Below are positions 1 through 7,069 of a stretch of 12,806 nt of DNA, one piece after another; within the stretch, counting starts at the first letter, position 1, and each line of letters begins with the position of its first letter. Both the position numbers and the translations under genes were made by a program. The stretch is from Bacteroidia bacterium (GTDB lineage Bacteria > Bacteroidota > Bacteroidia > Bacteroidales > Prolixibacteraceae): the NCBI GenBank assembly GCA_025358395.1, contig JANYJT010000005.1:1-12806 (forward strand). Reading direction: 5' to 3'. The notes under the pieces are model-generated. The model saw only the letters and a list, made by a program, of their open reading frames with translations. It had not been told where the DNA came from and made no database searches.

Positions 1-1223
1 GCTCTTTTTACTTCTGCCGGTTTAGGTCTGGAATGACCTGAATTTCCTCTGCCTTGCTGTTGCCTTTGGGTTTTTACCGGATGATGATCTACCAGTGGGA
101 AAAGTGGATTTTCGCCGACAGGAATTTTTTTACCAATCAACTTTTCAATGTCCCTCAGGTATTCCTTCTCTTCCGCATCGCAGAACGAAAATGCAGTACC
201 TTCAGCCCCGGCACGTCCGGTACGTCCAATTCGGTGCACGTAGGTTTCAGGAATATTAGGTATTTCGTAATTGATCACATATTGCAAATCATCCACATCG
301 ATACCCCGTGCAGCAATATCTGTCGCGACCAAGATCCTGGTAGTTTGATCCTTGAAATTGGAAAGCGCCCGCTGACGGGCAGTCTGAGCCTTGTTACCAT
401 GGATGGCTTCAGCCGAAATACCATGTTTCAAAAGTGTCTTGACGACAGTATTGGCACCATGTTTGGTTCGGGTGAAAACCAGCGCCGTTTTGATTTTCTG
501 ATCTTTAAGTATTTCCAGCAGCAATGCACTTTTGTTTCCCTTGTCAATAAAACAGACAGATTGCTGGATAATTTCAACAACGGGGGCATCTGGTGTAACT
601 GAAACTTTCATCGGCTTTTGCAGAATTGTTCCTGCCAATTTCACGATATCCGGTGGCATTGTGGCTGAAAAGAACAACGATTGCCTGGTTTTAGGCAGTG
701 CCAGCAGCAATTTTTTGACATCGTGGATAAAGCCCATATCCAACATTCTGTCGGCTTCGTCCAGGACAAAAATTTCTATGTCCCGCAAGGTGATAAATCC
801 CTGGTTCATCAGATCCAGCAGCCGACCTGGGGTGGCTACCAGAATGTCTACGCCGTTTCTCAGAGCTGTGGTTTGTGGATTTTGGTTGACCCCTCCAAAT
901 ACAACAGTACAGGTTAACCCCGTATGCCTGCCATAAGCCTTGAAACTCTCTTCAATCTGGATGGCCAACTCCCTGGTTGGGGTAACGATCAAGCTCCTGA
1001 TCTTCTTTTTTCTACCCAAACTGATATTGGAGCTCAGCAATTGCAGGATTGGAATGGCAAATGCTGCCGTTTTACCGGTTCCGGTTTGTGCACAGCCCAG
1101 GAGATCTGTGCCTTTTAATATGATCGGAATGGATTCTGCTTGTATAGGTGTTGGTATTGTGTAACCCTCTTCTTCCACCGCTTTCAGAATGGGGTCTATG
1201 ATGTTTAAGGAACGAAATAACAT
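1..1223 (-). CDS. rhlE: DEAD-box ATP-dependent RNA helicase, RhlE type (3' end beyond window)
   Basis: The gene encodes an ATP-dependent RNA helicase that unwinds short RNA duplexes, expected in the cytoplasm in ribosome assembly or RNA turnover. The frame is open from the ATG at 1223 to the left edge, giving 407 codons with no stop. The full DEAD-box core is visible: Q-motif GYTIPTPIQ near residues 20-28, Walker A AQTGTGKT (45-52), PTRELA, TPGR, DEAD (155-158), SAT (186-188), ARGID, and HRIGRTGR (330-337). After the core comes a Gln/Arg/Lys-rich tail, typical of RhlE-like proteins and likely to bind RNA. RhlE proteins are usually about 380-450 residues, so little is missing. The spacing of the N-terminal motifs supports this start, and an exact TACCTTTG box lies just upstream. 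The subfamily rests on general resemblance, while the helicase call itself is firm. Confidence 0.95.
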   Translation of the reverse strand, partial: MLFRSLNIIDPILKAVEEEGYTIPTPIQAESIPIILKGTDLLGCAQTGTGKTAAFAIPILQLLSSNISLGRKKKIRSLIVTPTRELAIQIEESFKAYGRHTGLTCTVVFGGVNQNPQTTALRNGVDILVATPGRLLDLMNQGFITLRDIEIFVLDEADRMLDMGFIHDVKKLLLALPKTRQSLFFSATMPPDIVKLAGTILQKPMKVSVTPDAPVVEIIQQSVCFIDKGNKSALLLEILKDQKIKTALVFTRTKHGANTVVKTLLKHGISAEAIHGNKAQTARQRALSNFKDQTTRILVATDIAARGIDVDDLQYVINYEIPNIPETYVHRIGRTGRAGAEGTAFSFCDAEEKEYLRDIEKLIGKKIPVGENPLFPLVDHHPVKTQRQQQGRGNSGHSRPKPAEVKR

Positions 1224-1247
1224 ATTATTTGCTTGATAAATAGGCTG

Positions 1248-1255
1248 CAAAGGTA
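1248..1255 (-). promoter_or_regulatory. Candidate Bacteroidota -7 promoter element for the DEAD-box helicase gene
   Basis: On the minus strand the sequence reads TACCTTTG followed by C, an exact match to the TAnnTTTG element of Bacteroidota housekeeping promoters. It ends 24 bases before the helicase ATG, implying a short leader of roughly 18 bases. No clear TTG -33 element sits 19-21 bases further upstream, so the call rests on the -7 box and its position. Confidence 0.45.
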
Positions 1256-1274
1256 GTTGAATTAAGCAGACTAG

Positions 1275-1385
1275 AGCTATTAGTCGTTAGCCTTTAGCCA
1301 TTAGCAATTAGTTGTCAGCTGTTAGTGCCTGTTTATTAGTTAGTTGTCTTTTTGAAGAAAATTGTTAGCTGTTAGTCTATTAGCA
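1275..1385 (+). repeat. Left TTAGC-rich degenerate repeat tract
   Basis: The tract is built from irregular copies of TTAGC/TTAG separated by 2-6 bases, for example AGCTATTAG, TTAGCC, ATTAGCAATTAG, CAGCTGTTAG and TTGTTAGCTGTTAG. The densest part is 1275-1325, and a second cluster lies at 1362-1385. The right tract at 1701-1747 has the same units on the opposite strand. Confidence 0.6.
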
Positions 1386-1455
1386 GGTTGTTCGCAGGAA
1401 GGCACAACTTCGGTAATTTCAATCCGCCCAGCGAGACAAATAGAATATCTGTCCA

Positions 1456-1500
1456 TTCTGCCTTTTTCCAGCCCCCGGCGGGGGTATTCTGTTTGTAGAA
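1456..1500 (+). repeat. GC-hairpin interspersed repeat, copy A
   Basis: The copy starts TTCT, then CCTTTTT, then a GC-rich palindrome (CCCCCGGCGGGGG), then TATT and CTGTTTGTAG. A second copy lies in opposite orientation at 1638-1680. Within copy A, TATTCT and AGAATA (1485-1502) also form a small perfect inverted repeat. The palindrome followed by CTGTTTGTAG resembles interspersed intergenic repeats I associate with Bacteroidota genomes; that recognition is from memory and unverified. Confidence 0.55.
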
Positions 1501-1637
1501 TATTGGAGGCGTATTGGAATGGAGCAGCGGAGATGCGATCTATTGTTGGAATCATTCGGTTATCCATCATTTCTAGGATGGAAGATATTTTCACAGGACG
1601 CTCCTCCTGAGCTCTATCTCTGATCGTCATTCACGTG

Positions 1638-1680
1638 CTACAAACAGGTCACCCCCTCCGGGGTTCTAAAAGGTATAGAA
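1638..1680 (-). repeat. GC-hairpin interspersed repeat, copy B (inverted)
   Basis: On the minus strand this reads TTCT, then CCTTTT, then AACCCCGGAGGGGG, then TGAC and CTGTTTGTAG. It matches copy A (1456-1500) in block order, with the 10-base CTGTTTGTAG identical and one C fewer in the palindrome. The two copies face each other across about 137 bases. Confidence 0.55.
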
Positions 1681-1700
1681 TTGCAAAATTGTGGATGTGA

Positions 1701-1747
1701 AGTTAGCTTAACAGCTAATTGCTAACAGCTAATATCTAATAGCTAAC
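1701..1747 (-). repeat. Right TTAGC-rich tract, inverted relative to the left tract
   Basis: Read on the minus strand, this block gives GTTAGCTATTAG, ATTAGCTGTTAG and CAATTAGCTGTTAAGC. It shares AGCTATTAG and TTAGCAATTAG exactly and in the same order with the left tract at 1275-1325. It ends 7 bases before the GH5 stop codon, so in the transcript it lies just after the coding region. Confidence 0.6.
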
Positions 1748-1754
1748 CTATTTC

Positions 1755-2939
1755 TCAATGTTTTTGTAACATCACAAGCATCTTCCTGTCAAGTTTATGA
1801 CCATGCCAATCTTCGTATTCGATATCTTTCCTGCCGGAATTCATTACCCCGAAATCTCCTCTGAAATTCCAGAAAGCCCATCCAATGTTGTTTTCTGTCA
1901 GGATATCAAGAACATCGGTCATCCAGGCCAGGAAGACTTCATGCGGGGTTTCCCGGTAGCAACCGCACTCCCCACAATGAACTCCGACCCCTTTTTGAAC
2001 CAGCTCGATCCACGGACGATAGAAATCTTCCAGATTCTTTCTGCTGAAATTTTTGTCTTTGATGGTACCCGGCCAAACTGGTTTTGGGGCATCATCAGGG
2101 TTCTTCCAAACCCACGGCGCCCTGTAATGAGAAACATCACCGGGATAATATCCTCTGCAGCTTTGTGCGACTGTCAGATCGTTGAGTTCGGGTGTGACAT
2201 CTCCTCCGCCATTGTTGCCGTCGGCAATCACCAAACGGTCAGGATTGAATTTTAAAATTGAATCCAGGCAGCCTTGTACAATCATTCGGTATGTTTCGCC
2301 GGGAATCTTCGTCCTTTTCCCAAATTGATCGTTCATATCCTCGCGGAAGCAGGGTTCATTGATGAGATCAAAGCTGAGCTTTTTACCTGAAATACCTTGA
2401 AATCGCTTTGCCCACATACCCCAATGCGTATAAAGTGCCTGCTGTGCCTCACTGTCTTTCCAAAGGTTGAAAGGCTCATTGAAACCTGCATTGATACAAA
2501 ATCCCGGAACCCTGTGCAGGTTCAGGCTCACATGCAATCCATATTTATGAGCCATAAAAACCAGTTTCTCAATCTCCTCAAGTGCATTTTCGTTGTAATC
2601 AAAAACCTCTTCCGGTTTGATCCGTTTCTCTTTGTCCGAACCTTGATCGAATTTTAAATAACTGGGATACTGCACCGGTATACGGACAAAATCAAAACCC
2701 CAGTCCGACATCCATTTGAAATCATCCTCGGTAGATCTGCCCGGACCCTTTTGCCCAGAGAGATTTAATGGTTTCGATGTGTAAAAATCCAGTAAATTAA
2801 ATCCTCGCCAGCGAGGAAGTTTGTTGGCTTTTTTATCGGGAAGTGATAATCCAATTGCTGATAAACTGCCTGAAAGTCCGATGAGTGAGCTTCCTAGTCC
2901 GGCTGTTTTGATGAAGGAACGTCTGTCTTGTGTTGCCAT
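1755..2939 (-). CDS. Tat-exported glycoside hydrolase family 5 (cellulase-like) enzyme
   Basis: A retaining beta-glycosidase of the GH5 (beta/alpha)8 fold, 394 residues. The start is the ATG at 2939 because the protein then opens with a twin-arginine signal (RRSFIK at 6-11, then a Gly/Ser/Leu-rich stretch to about 33). The frame stays open a further 93 codons upstream, but that part overlaps cysH and has no domain. Expected GH5 landmarks are GFDFVRIPVQ (81-90), a Leu-His-Arg motif near 141-143, NEP with acid/base Glu195 (194-196), and the nucleophile Glu324 in HCGECGC. A conserved tail, GWAFWNFRGDFGVMNSGR (353-370), follows. Substrate cannot be read from sequence; beta-glucans or mannans are typical for the family. 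Tat export implies folding in the cytoplasm. I see no promoter box in the 105 bases upstream, so it may be co-transcribed with cysH. Confidence 0.88.
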   Translation of the reverse strand: MATQDRRSFIKTAGLGSSLIGLSGSLSAIGLSLPDKKANKLPRWRGFNLLDFYTSKPLNLSGQKGPGRSTEDDFKWMSDWGFDFVRIPVQYPSYLKFDQGSDKEKRIKPEEVFDYNENALEEIEKLVFMAHKYGLHVSLNLHRVPGFCINAGFNEPFNLWKDSEAQQALYTHWGMWAKRFQGISGKKLSFDLINEPCFREDMNDQFGKRTKIPGETYRMIVQGCLDSILKFNPDRLVIADGNNGGGDVTPELNDLTVAQSCRGYYPGDVSHYRAPWVWKNPDDAPKPVWPGTIKDKNFSRKNLEDFYRPWIELVQKGVGVHCGECGCYRETPHEVFLAWMTDVLDILTENNIGWAFWNFRGDFGVMNSGRKDIEYEDWHGHKLDRKMLVMLQKH

Positions 2940-3024
2940 GGCTGTTTGGGTAGATTGGTGTATTTGTGGATAATGGTTTGATTGATTGGGAGACTTGGAG
3001 AAGGGGACTAAGAAATGCTCCGGT

Positions 3025-3044
3025 CCCCGAGCGAAGTCGAGGGG
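3025..3044. repeat. CCCCGAGC...TCGAGGGG interspersed repeat downstream of cysH
   Basis: A 20-base imperfect palindrome with CCCC and GGGG ends around GAGCGAAGTCGA, ending one base before the cysH stop codon on the plus strand. It closely resembles the CCCTGAGCGAAGTCGAAGGG-type sequence scattered between genes in many bacterial genomes (recognised from memory). It could fold in the cysH transcript just after the stop, but no T-run follows, so I do not call a terminator. Confidence 0.6.
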
Positions 3045-3045
3045 G

Positions 3046-3747
3046 TCATCTCTTGTGCAATCCACACTCCCTGGTATCCGGATTTTCCCACCACCATCTG
3101 CCTGCACGAGGATCTTCCCCAGGCAGGATGGCTCTGGTGCATGGCTGACAACCGATGCTGGGAAAACCACGGTCGTGAAGTGGATTGTATGGGATGTTGT
3201 GCGCTTTGATGTAAGCACGAACTTGCTCTTCGCTCCAGTCGATCAATGGATTTACTTTGATGAGACCATTGTTCTCATCCCATTCGATGGGTTGCATTTC
3301 GGCTCTGGTGACCGATTGATTCCGTCTAAGGCCGCAGATCCAGACATCGAGTCCGGTAAATGCTCTTTTTAAGGGCTCAATTTTCCGGATACGACAGCAG
3401 GTTTTCCTGTCTTCGATGGAGTTGTAAAAGAGGTTGATCCCTTTGGATTGCACCATTTCTTCTACCTTTTGCGCCTCGGGAAAGAACACTTGCATCTGTA
3501 TACCGTATTTCTGGTTTGTGCGTTGAAGCAGATCATATGTCTCTGGGAACAGTCTGCCGGTATCCAGTGTGAAAATTTTGACTGCCGGGTCTATAAAACA
3601 AACCATTTCTGTTAATACCTGATCTTCCAATCCAAGACTACTTGAAAGTGCAATCCTATCCTTATATTCCGTTAAAAAGAAGGAGAGTAATCCGATGGCA
3701 TCTGCACCGGCAAGTTGTAGATTGAGTGAAGCAATTTTGTCATGCAT
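3046..3747 (-). CDS. cysH: Assimilatory adenylyl-sulfate (APS) reductase, CysH family
   Basis: The enzyme reduces activated sulfate (APS) to sulfite with thioredoxin as electron donor, in cytoplasmic sulfate assimilation. At 233 residues it is normal for the family. The nucleotide-binding SSSLGLED lies at 35-42 and LDTGRLFPET at 61-70. A CC pair (Cys117, Cys118) and CxxC (Cys200, Cys203) are the four ligands of the [4Fe-4S] cluster that separates APS-type enzymes from the cluster-free PAPS reductase of E. coli. The catalytic cysteine is Cys228 in the C-terminal ECGLH. The ATG at 3747 follows an AGGA about 9 bases upstream and a TATTTTTG promoter box. No other sulfate genes are visible nearby, so ATP sulfurylase and sulfite reductase must be elsewhere. 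The cluster ligands make APS more likely than PAPS as substrate. Confidence 0.93.
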   Translation of the reverse strand: MHDKIASLNLQLAGADAIGLLSFFLTEYKDRIALSSSLGLEDQVLTEMVCFIDPAVKIFTLDTGRLFPETYDLLQRTNQKYGIQMQVFFPEAQKVEEMVQSKGINLFYNSIEDRKTCCRIRKIEPLKRAFTGLDVWICGLRRNQSVTRAEMQPIEWDENNGLIKVNPLIDWSEEQVRAYIKAHNIPYNPLHDRGFPSIGCQPCTRAILPGEDPRAGRWWWENPDTRECGLHKR

Positions 3748-3776
3748 GCTGTGAATTCCTATAAATCAGATAGCAA

Positions 3777-3784
3777 CAAAAATA
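3777..3784 (-). promoter_or_regulatory. Candidate Bacteroidota -7 promoter element for cysH
   Basis: The minus strand reads TATTTTTG, an exact TAnnTTTG match, ending 29 bases before the cysH ATG. The -33 position shows only a T-rich stretch rather than TTG, so it would be a -7-dominated promoter. It would make cysH transcription independent of the phosphate genes that end just upstream. Confidence 0.4.
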
Positions 3785-3832
3785 ACCTAAAATTGATCAT
3801 TCTGAAAAACTATTTCCTCGCTTCCATTATTT

Positions 3833-3864
3833 CCCCGTTTCCCGGTCCTCCCGGTCGTCCCGTC
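3833..3864. repeat. Short tandem CCCGGTCCT-like repeats abutting the phoR stop
   Basis: Four imperfect 8-9 base units follow one another: CCCCGTTT, CCCGGTCCT, CCCGGTCGT and CCCGTCCT, the last running into the phoR stop codon. On the transcribed strand they read as GGGA/ACCGGGA units. The composition is far more GC-rich than its surroundings. It is not self-complementary, so it is not a terminator hairpin. Confidence 0.5.
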
Positions 3865-5640
3865 CTACTTTGGCAGCGAAAAGATAAACTCCAATCCGCC
3901 ACCATTTCCGGATCTGGCTGAGATATCTCCCTTGAAACTGAGTATTGCATTTTTTACAATCGCCAACCCAAGCCCTGTACCTCCTTGTTTTCTTGATCTT
4001 CCTGAGTCTACCCTGTAGAACCGCTCAAAAAGGCGGGAGATATGCTCTTCCTCTACCCCGCGACCGTTATCGGCAAAAGAGAAAAAGTAGAATGAGGCAT
4101 CTTCATGGTACTTAGAAATCGATATGGTGATATTTTCCCCACCATAGATCACGGAATTTTCGATCAGATTTCTGAAAATGGAAAAAAGGAGCGAATAATT
4201 TGCATTGACCACCAGATCAGGCTCGACACTATTCTCTACTTGGATAGATTTCTTTTTCAATTGATCCTGAAGACTTTCAATAGCCTCATCAATAGCCTTT
4301 CCCAAATGGATTTTACCCCGAATGTACAAATCCGAATATTCCTCAATTTTATTTAGTGTAGCTATATCATTGACCAGTTGTGTTAGCCTCTCCGATTGAA
4401 CGAAGGCTTTCCTGATAAAATAGTGCTGTTTGCTTTGCTCCAAAGTTGGATTATTCAAAACCGTTTCCAGATAGCCTTTTACTGAAGATATAGGAGTTTT
4501 AAGTTCGTGAGAAATATTGGAGGTAATCTGCTGTTTCATGATGCTTCTTTTCACCTGTTCCGTTTGGTCGGCGATCAGAATTTCAAAACTCATGTCAGGA
4601 AAAATTATACACTGGACATTAAAATGATAGCTGTTCTTCTGTACTGAAAACTCCATTCTTGGCAAATCGTGAGGTTGTAAAGTGCTCTTATCAAGAATGA
4701 ATTTTTCCAGAAATTGGTTCATCTCGGCAAAAGCTGAAGTTTTGAATATTTTTTCAGGTGAAGTAGATGTCTCTTCTGAGATGATATTCAAATAAACGAT
4801 GAAATGACTGTTGTTAAGAATTACTTTTTTATTGGGTGAAAAAAAAGCGATTCCTTCTTTCAGAACATAAAGATGACTTACCAATTTTTCTTTTTCCAAC
4901 AACAGTTCACTTTTTGTTTGATTCAACTGATGATAAAGCTGTATTATTTCATGACTGATTGATCCCAATTCGTCATTTGGGAATTGAGTGTTTACATCGA
5001 ATTTTGTTGCTTCATTTCTTCTGACCTTCACGGCAAAATCTTTCAGCTTGGTGATTGAATCACCCAAATGGTTACCGATGTATCTAAGAAAAAATCCGAA
5101 AACCAGAAAAAGCATGATGAAAAACGGAATGAAAACACGGTCGGCTTGCAGAAATGCTTTGATGTGAGTATCATATACAACAGCCGCCCTGATAATGATG
5201 TTGTTATAATTTTTCGCATAATAGAAATAGTCAAGATTTGTGGTTGATGAATGACGAATATTTTCACCAAATGCTTCGTAAATGGCCTTTTGAAATTCGG
5301 GTCTCTCCTGGTGATTTTCCATATGATTATAGTCTGCCACCGTGTTGTCATACAGGACAAGACCACTCTTGTTGATTATCGTTAACCTTACTTTTTCGGG
5401 TGGAAGGACTATTTTCAGACTATCCAGTTTTGAATATTTCCTGTCCTTTTCAATCGCATATTTTTCCATGAACCGATTCGTTAGATCTGTATAATCGTTT
5501 AGTGAAGTTCTCAGTTCAGCGACCCTGAAATAATGTTCCCTTTGGTTCTGAAAGAGAACAATGGAAAGTGTAAATATGGTGAAAAGTAAAAAATAGTATA
5601 CAAATAGTTTCCATTTGATGGATCTGTACCTGAAGATCAT
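3865..5640 (-). CDS. phoR: PhoR-type phosphate sensor histidine kinase
   Basis: A membrane histidine kinase of 591 residues that most likely phosphorylates the PhoB-type regulator encoded 20 bases upstream. A first membrane segment lies at about 11-30. An extracytoplasmic sensor region of about 135 residues follows, then a second membrane segment (169-188), a HAMP-like linker with coiled coil (190-255) and a PAS-like region (about 258-365). The kinase core has the phospho-acceptor His378 in SHELKTP, the N box NLIEN (491-495), G1 DNGRGV (524-529) with FERFYRVD, and G2 GGTGLGLA (553-560). E. coli PhoR (about 430 residues) lacks a large periplasmic domain. The bigger sensor region here resembles kinases of Bacteroidota and Firmicutes and may detect an extra signal. 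The phosphate role is inferred from the adjacent phoB, phoU and pst genes. Confidence 0.92.
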   Translation of the reverse strand: MIFRYRSIKWKLFVYYFLLFTIFTLSIVLFQNQREHYFRVAELRTSLNDYTDLTNRFMEKYAIEKDRKYSKLDSLKIVLPPEKVRLTIINKSGLVLYDNTVADYNHMENHQERPEFQKAIYEAFGENIRHSSTTNLDYFYYAKNYNNIIIRAAVVYDTHIKAFLQADRVFIPFFIMLFLVFGFFLRYIGNHLGDSITKLKDFAVKVRRNEATKFDVNTQFPNDELGSISHEIIQLYHQLNQTKSELLLEKEKLVSHLYVLKEGIAFFSPNKKVILNNSHFIVYLNIISEETSTSPEKIFKTSAFAEMNQFLEKFILDKSTLQPHDLPRMEFSVQKNSYHFNVQCIIFPDMSFEILIADQTEQVKRSIMKQQITSNISHELKTPISSVKGYLETVLNNPTLEQSKQHYFIRKAFVQSERLTQLVNDIATLNKIEEYSDLYIRGKIHLGKAIDEAIESLQDQLKKKSIQVENSVEPDLVVNANYSLLFSIFRNLIENSVIYGGENITISISKYHEDASFYFFSFADNGRGVEEEHISRLFERFYRVDSGRSRKQGGTGLGLAIVKNAILSFKGDISARSGNGGGLEFIFSLPK

Positions 5641-5660
5641 AATTAGATTATTTTTTGGAT

Positions 5661-6344
5661 TTAATTTTCAAAATAATAGCCAAATCCTGGTTTGTTGCGG
5701 ATACAACTACCAAAACCTTCCATTTTTCTTCGTAACCGTGTCATATTGACATCTACCGTTCGGTCGGTTACAATAACATCGCTTTCCCAAACCCTGTTTA
5801 ATATTTCCTCACGGGAATAGATCCTTCCGGGGGATTTTCCCATTAAATGAAGAATTTCAAACTCTTTTCGGGAGAGTTCTACTTTCTTATCACCAAGAAA
5901 GAGGCATTTTTTTTCAATATCTATCGTTAATTCTCCCAAATGAAGTAGAGTAGGTGCCGACATGGATGAAGATTTCACTCCTCTTTTCAAGACGGCTTTA
6001 ACGCGGGCTTGAACTTCCTTAATTGAGAAAGGCTTGGTAATGTAATCGTCTGCTCCAATGTTGAAGCCGGTCAACAGATCATTTTCGGTTGTTCTGGCAG
6101 TCAAAAAAATGATTGGAACATTTGACTGCAACTCTTTTCTAATTTTTTGAGCGAGATGATACCCGGAAATTTTTCCCATCATTACATCCAGCAGAATGAG
6201 GTCATACAGGTTCAAATCCTTTTTGAGTGCATCTTCTGCAGAAAATAACGAATCAACCGAATACCCTTCGTTTTCCAGATTAAACTTTAGTATTTCGTTG
6301 ATATCCTCCTCATCTTCCACTACCAGGATTCGAAATTTATCCAT
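5661..6344 (-). CDS. phoB: PhoB-type response regulator (OmpR/PhoB family)
   Basis: A DNA-binding response regulator, 227 residues from the ATG at 6344. The frame can be extended three codons to a TTG at 6353, but MDKFRILVVEDE is the usual form, so I prefer the ATG. The receiver domain (about 3-120) has acidic residues in VVEDEED, phospho-acceptor Asp53 in LLDVMMG, the switch Thr82 in FLTAR and Lys104 in TKPF. The C-terminal winged helix (about 132-227) carries SRKEFEILHL and the recognition-helix region DRTVDVNMTRLRRK, typical of PhoB/OmpR proteins that bind direct repeats with an 11-base period. Its likely operator is the TGTAACA repeat array upstream of the porin gene at 12321-12359. Partner kinase: the phoR just downstream. 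Confidence 0.93.
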   Translation of the reverse strand: MDKFRILVVEDEEDINEILKFNLENEGYSVDSLFSAEDALKKDLNLYDLILLDVMMGKISGYHLAQKIRKELQSNVPIIFLTARTTENDLLTGFNIGADDYITKPFSIKEVQARVKAVLKRGVKSSSMSAPTLLHLGELTIDIEKKCLFLGDKKVELSRKEFEILHLMGKSPGRIYSREEILNRVWESDVIVTDRTVDVNMTRLRRKMEGFGSCIRNKPGFGYYFEN

Positions 6345-6376
6345 GATGGTCAATTTTTTTATCCATAAAACGATCT

Positions 6377-7042
6377 TCAGAGCTGTTTCTTGTGTTTGAT
6401 GAACTCTCCATCCACTACAAAACTAATTGCCTCCGCAATATTGGTCGAATAATTGGCTATTCTTTCGAAAAGATTAATAATAATCAAAATATATACTGAT
6501 GCGAGAACCACATCAGGTCTATATATCTTTTCACCAAGGATTTTCGAAATTATTATTTTACACTCTGCATCAATCTTTGCTGCTTTTTTAAAAATCTTTT
6601 CAGCAAAGACAATGTCTAACGAACTGATTAGCGACAGTACGTCTGAAAATAGTTCAACTATCTTTTCTCCTATTCCGTCTATCCCCAGCTCCTCAACCAA
6701 TTCGGGAAATTGAAGCAATGGTTCAATTCTTTTGGCAATATTGACTGCGTGATCTCCAATTCGTTCAAGATCATTGTTGATTTTAAGCGATGACATGATA
6801 TACCGGAGATCAGAAGCAACAGGGTGTTGCAATGCGAAAATTCTCTGGCAAAGTTTATCAATTTTGGTATCCAGATTGTTAATCTCCTCATCATTGCTGA
6901 TTACTTTCCGGGACAACGGAAGGTCACCTGTAGTGAGAGCCGTTACCACATCGATGAGTTGCCGATTAACCAACACGCTCATTTGGAATACTTTATCCCT
7001 TATTTTATCTAATTCCGAATCGAATATTCTATGATTTTCCAT
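6377..7042 (-). CDS. phoU: PhoU phosphate signalling and transport regulator
   Basis: A cytoplasmic all-helical protein of 221 residues, the normal PhoU length, built of two similar three-helix bundles. PhoU links the Pst transporter to PhoR: it keeps the kinase off when phosphate is plentiful and limits uptake. The first bundle has the metal-binding motif ERIGDHAVNIAK (93-104). The second has ERIANYSTNIAEA (193-205), in which the usual Asp is replaced by Asn197. The opening residues (MENHRIFDSELDKIRDKV) are typical of the family. The gene lies 27 bases after pstB and 32 bases before phoB, as expected for one transcription unit. Confidence 0.94.
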   Translation of the reverse strand: MENHRIFDSELDKIRDKVFQMSVLVNRQLIDVVTALTTGDLPLSRKVISNDEEINNLDTKIDKLCQRIFALQHPVASDLRYIMSSLKINNDLERIGDHAVNIAKRIEPLLQFPELVEELGIDGIGEKIVELFSDVLSLISSLDIVFAEKIFKKAAKIDAECKIIISKILGEKIYRPDVVLASVYILIIINLFERIANYSTNIAEAISFVVDGEFIKHKKQL

Positions 7043-7069
7043 GTTTTAAATGTATAAATTGTTTCGACA

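Larger units (their letters stand above)
1224..1754. other. Non-coding intergenic region with nested inverted repeats
   Basis: This 531-base stretch between the helicase start and the GH5 stop holds no gene I can defend. Outer TTAGC-rich tracts (about 1275-1385 and 1701-1747) are inverted relative to each other. Inside them a pair of GC-hairpin repeats (1456-1500 and 1638-1680) is also inverted. The middle (about 1501-1637) is unique sequence with no recognisable domain in any frame. A 96-codon open frame on the minus strand (1340-1630) runs straight through the repeats and ends in the left tract, so I take it as chance. Confidence 0.6.

Noticed and set aside
54..1164. Plus-strand open frames opposite the DEAD-box helicase
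   Set aside because: They are antisense shadows of a gene with all helicase motifs intact on the minus strand, and their products show no domains.
1340..1630. A 96-codon minus-strand open frame in the helicase-GH5 gap
   Set aside because: It runs through the GC-hairpin repeat and ends in the TTAGC tract, has no recognisable domain, and is best explained as chance reading of repeat DNA.
2940..3218. A 93-codon N-terminal extension of the GH5 frame
   Set aside because: It overlaps the end of cysH in another frame, crosses an interspersed repeat, and would bury the clear Tat signal in the interior of the protein.
6345..6353. A TTG start adding three residues to the PhoB-type regulator
   Set aside because: The internal ATG gives the usual MDKFRILVVEDE opening, and TTG is a rarer start.
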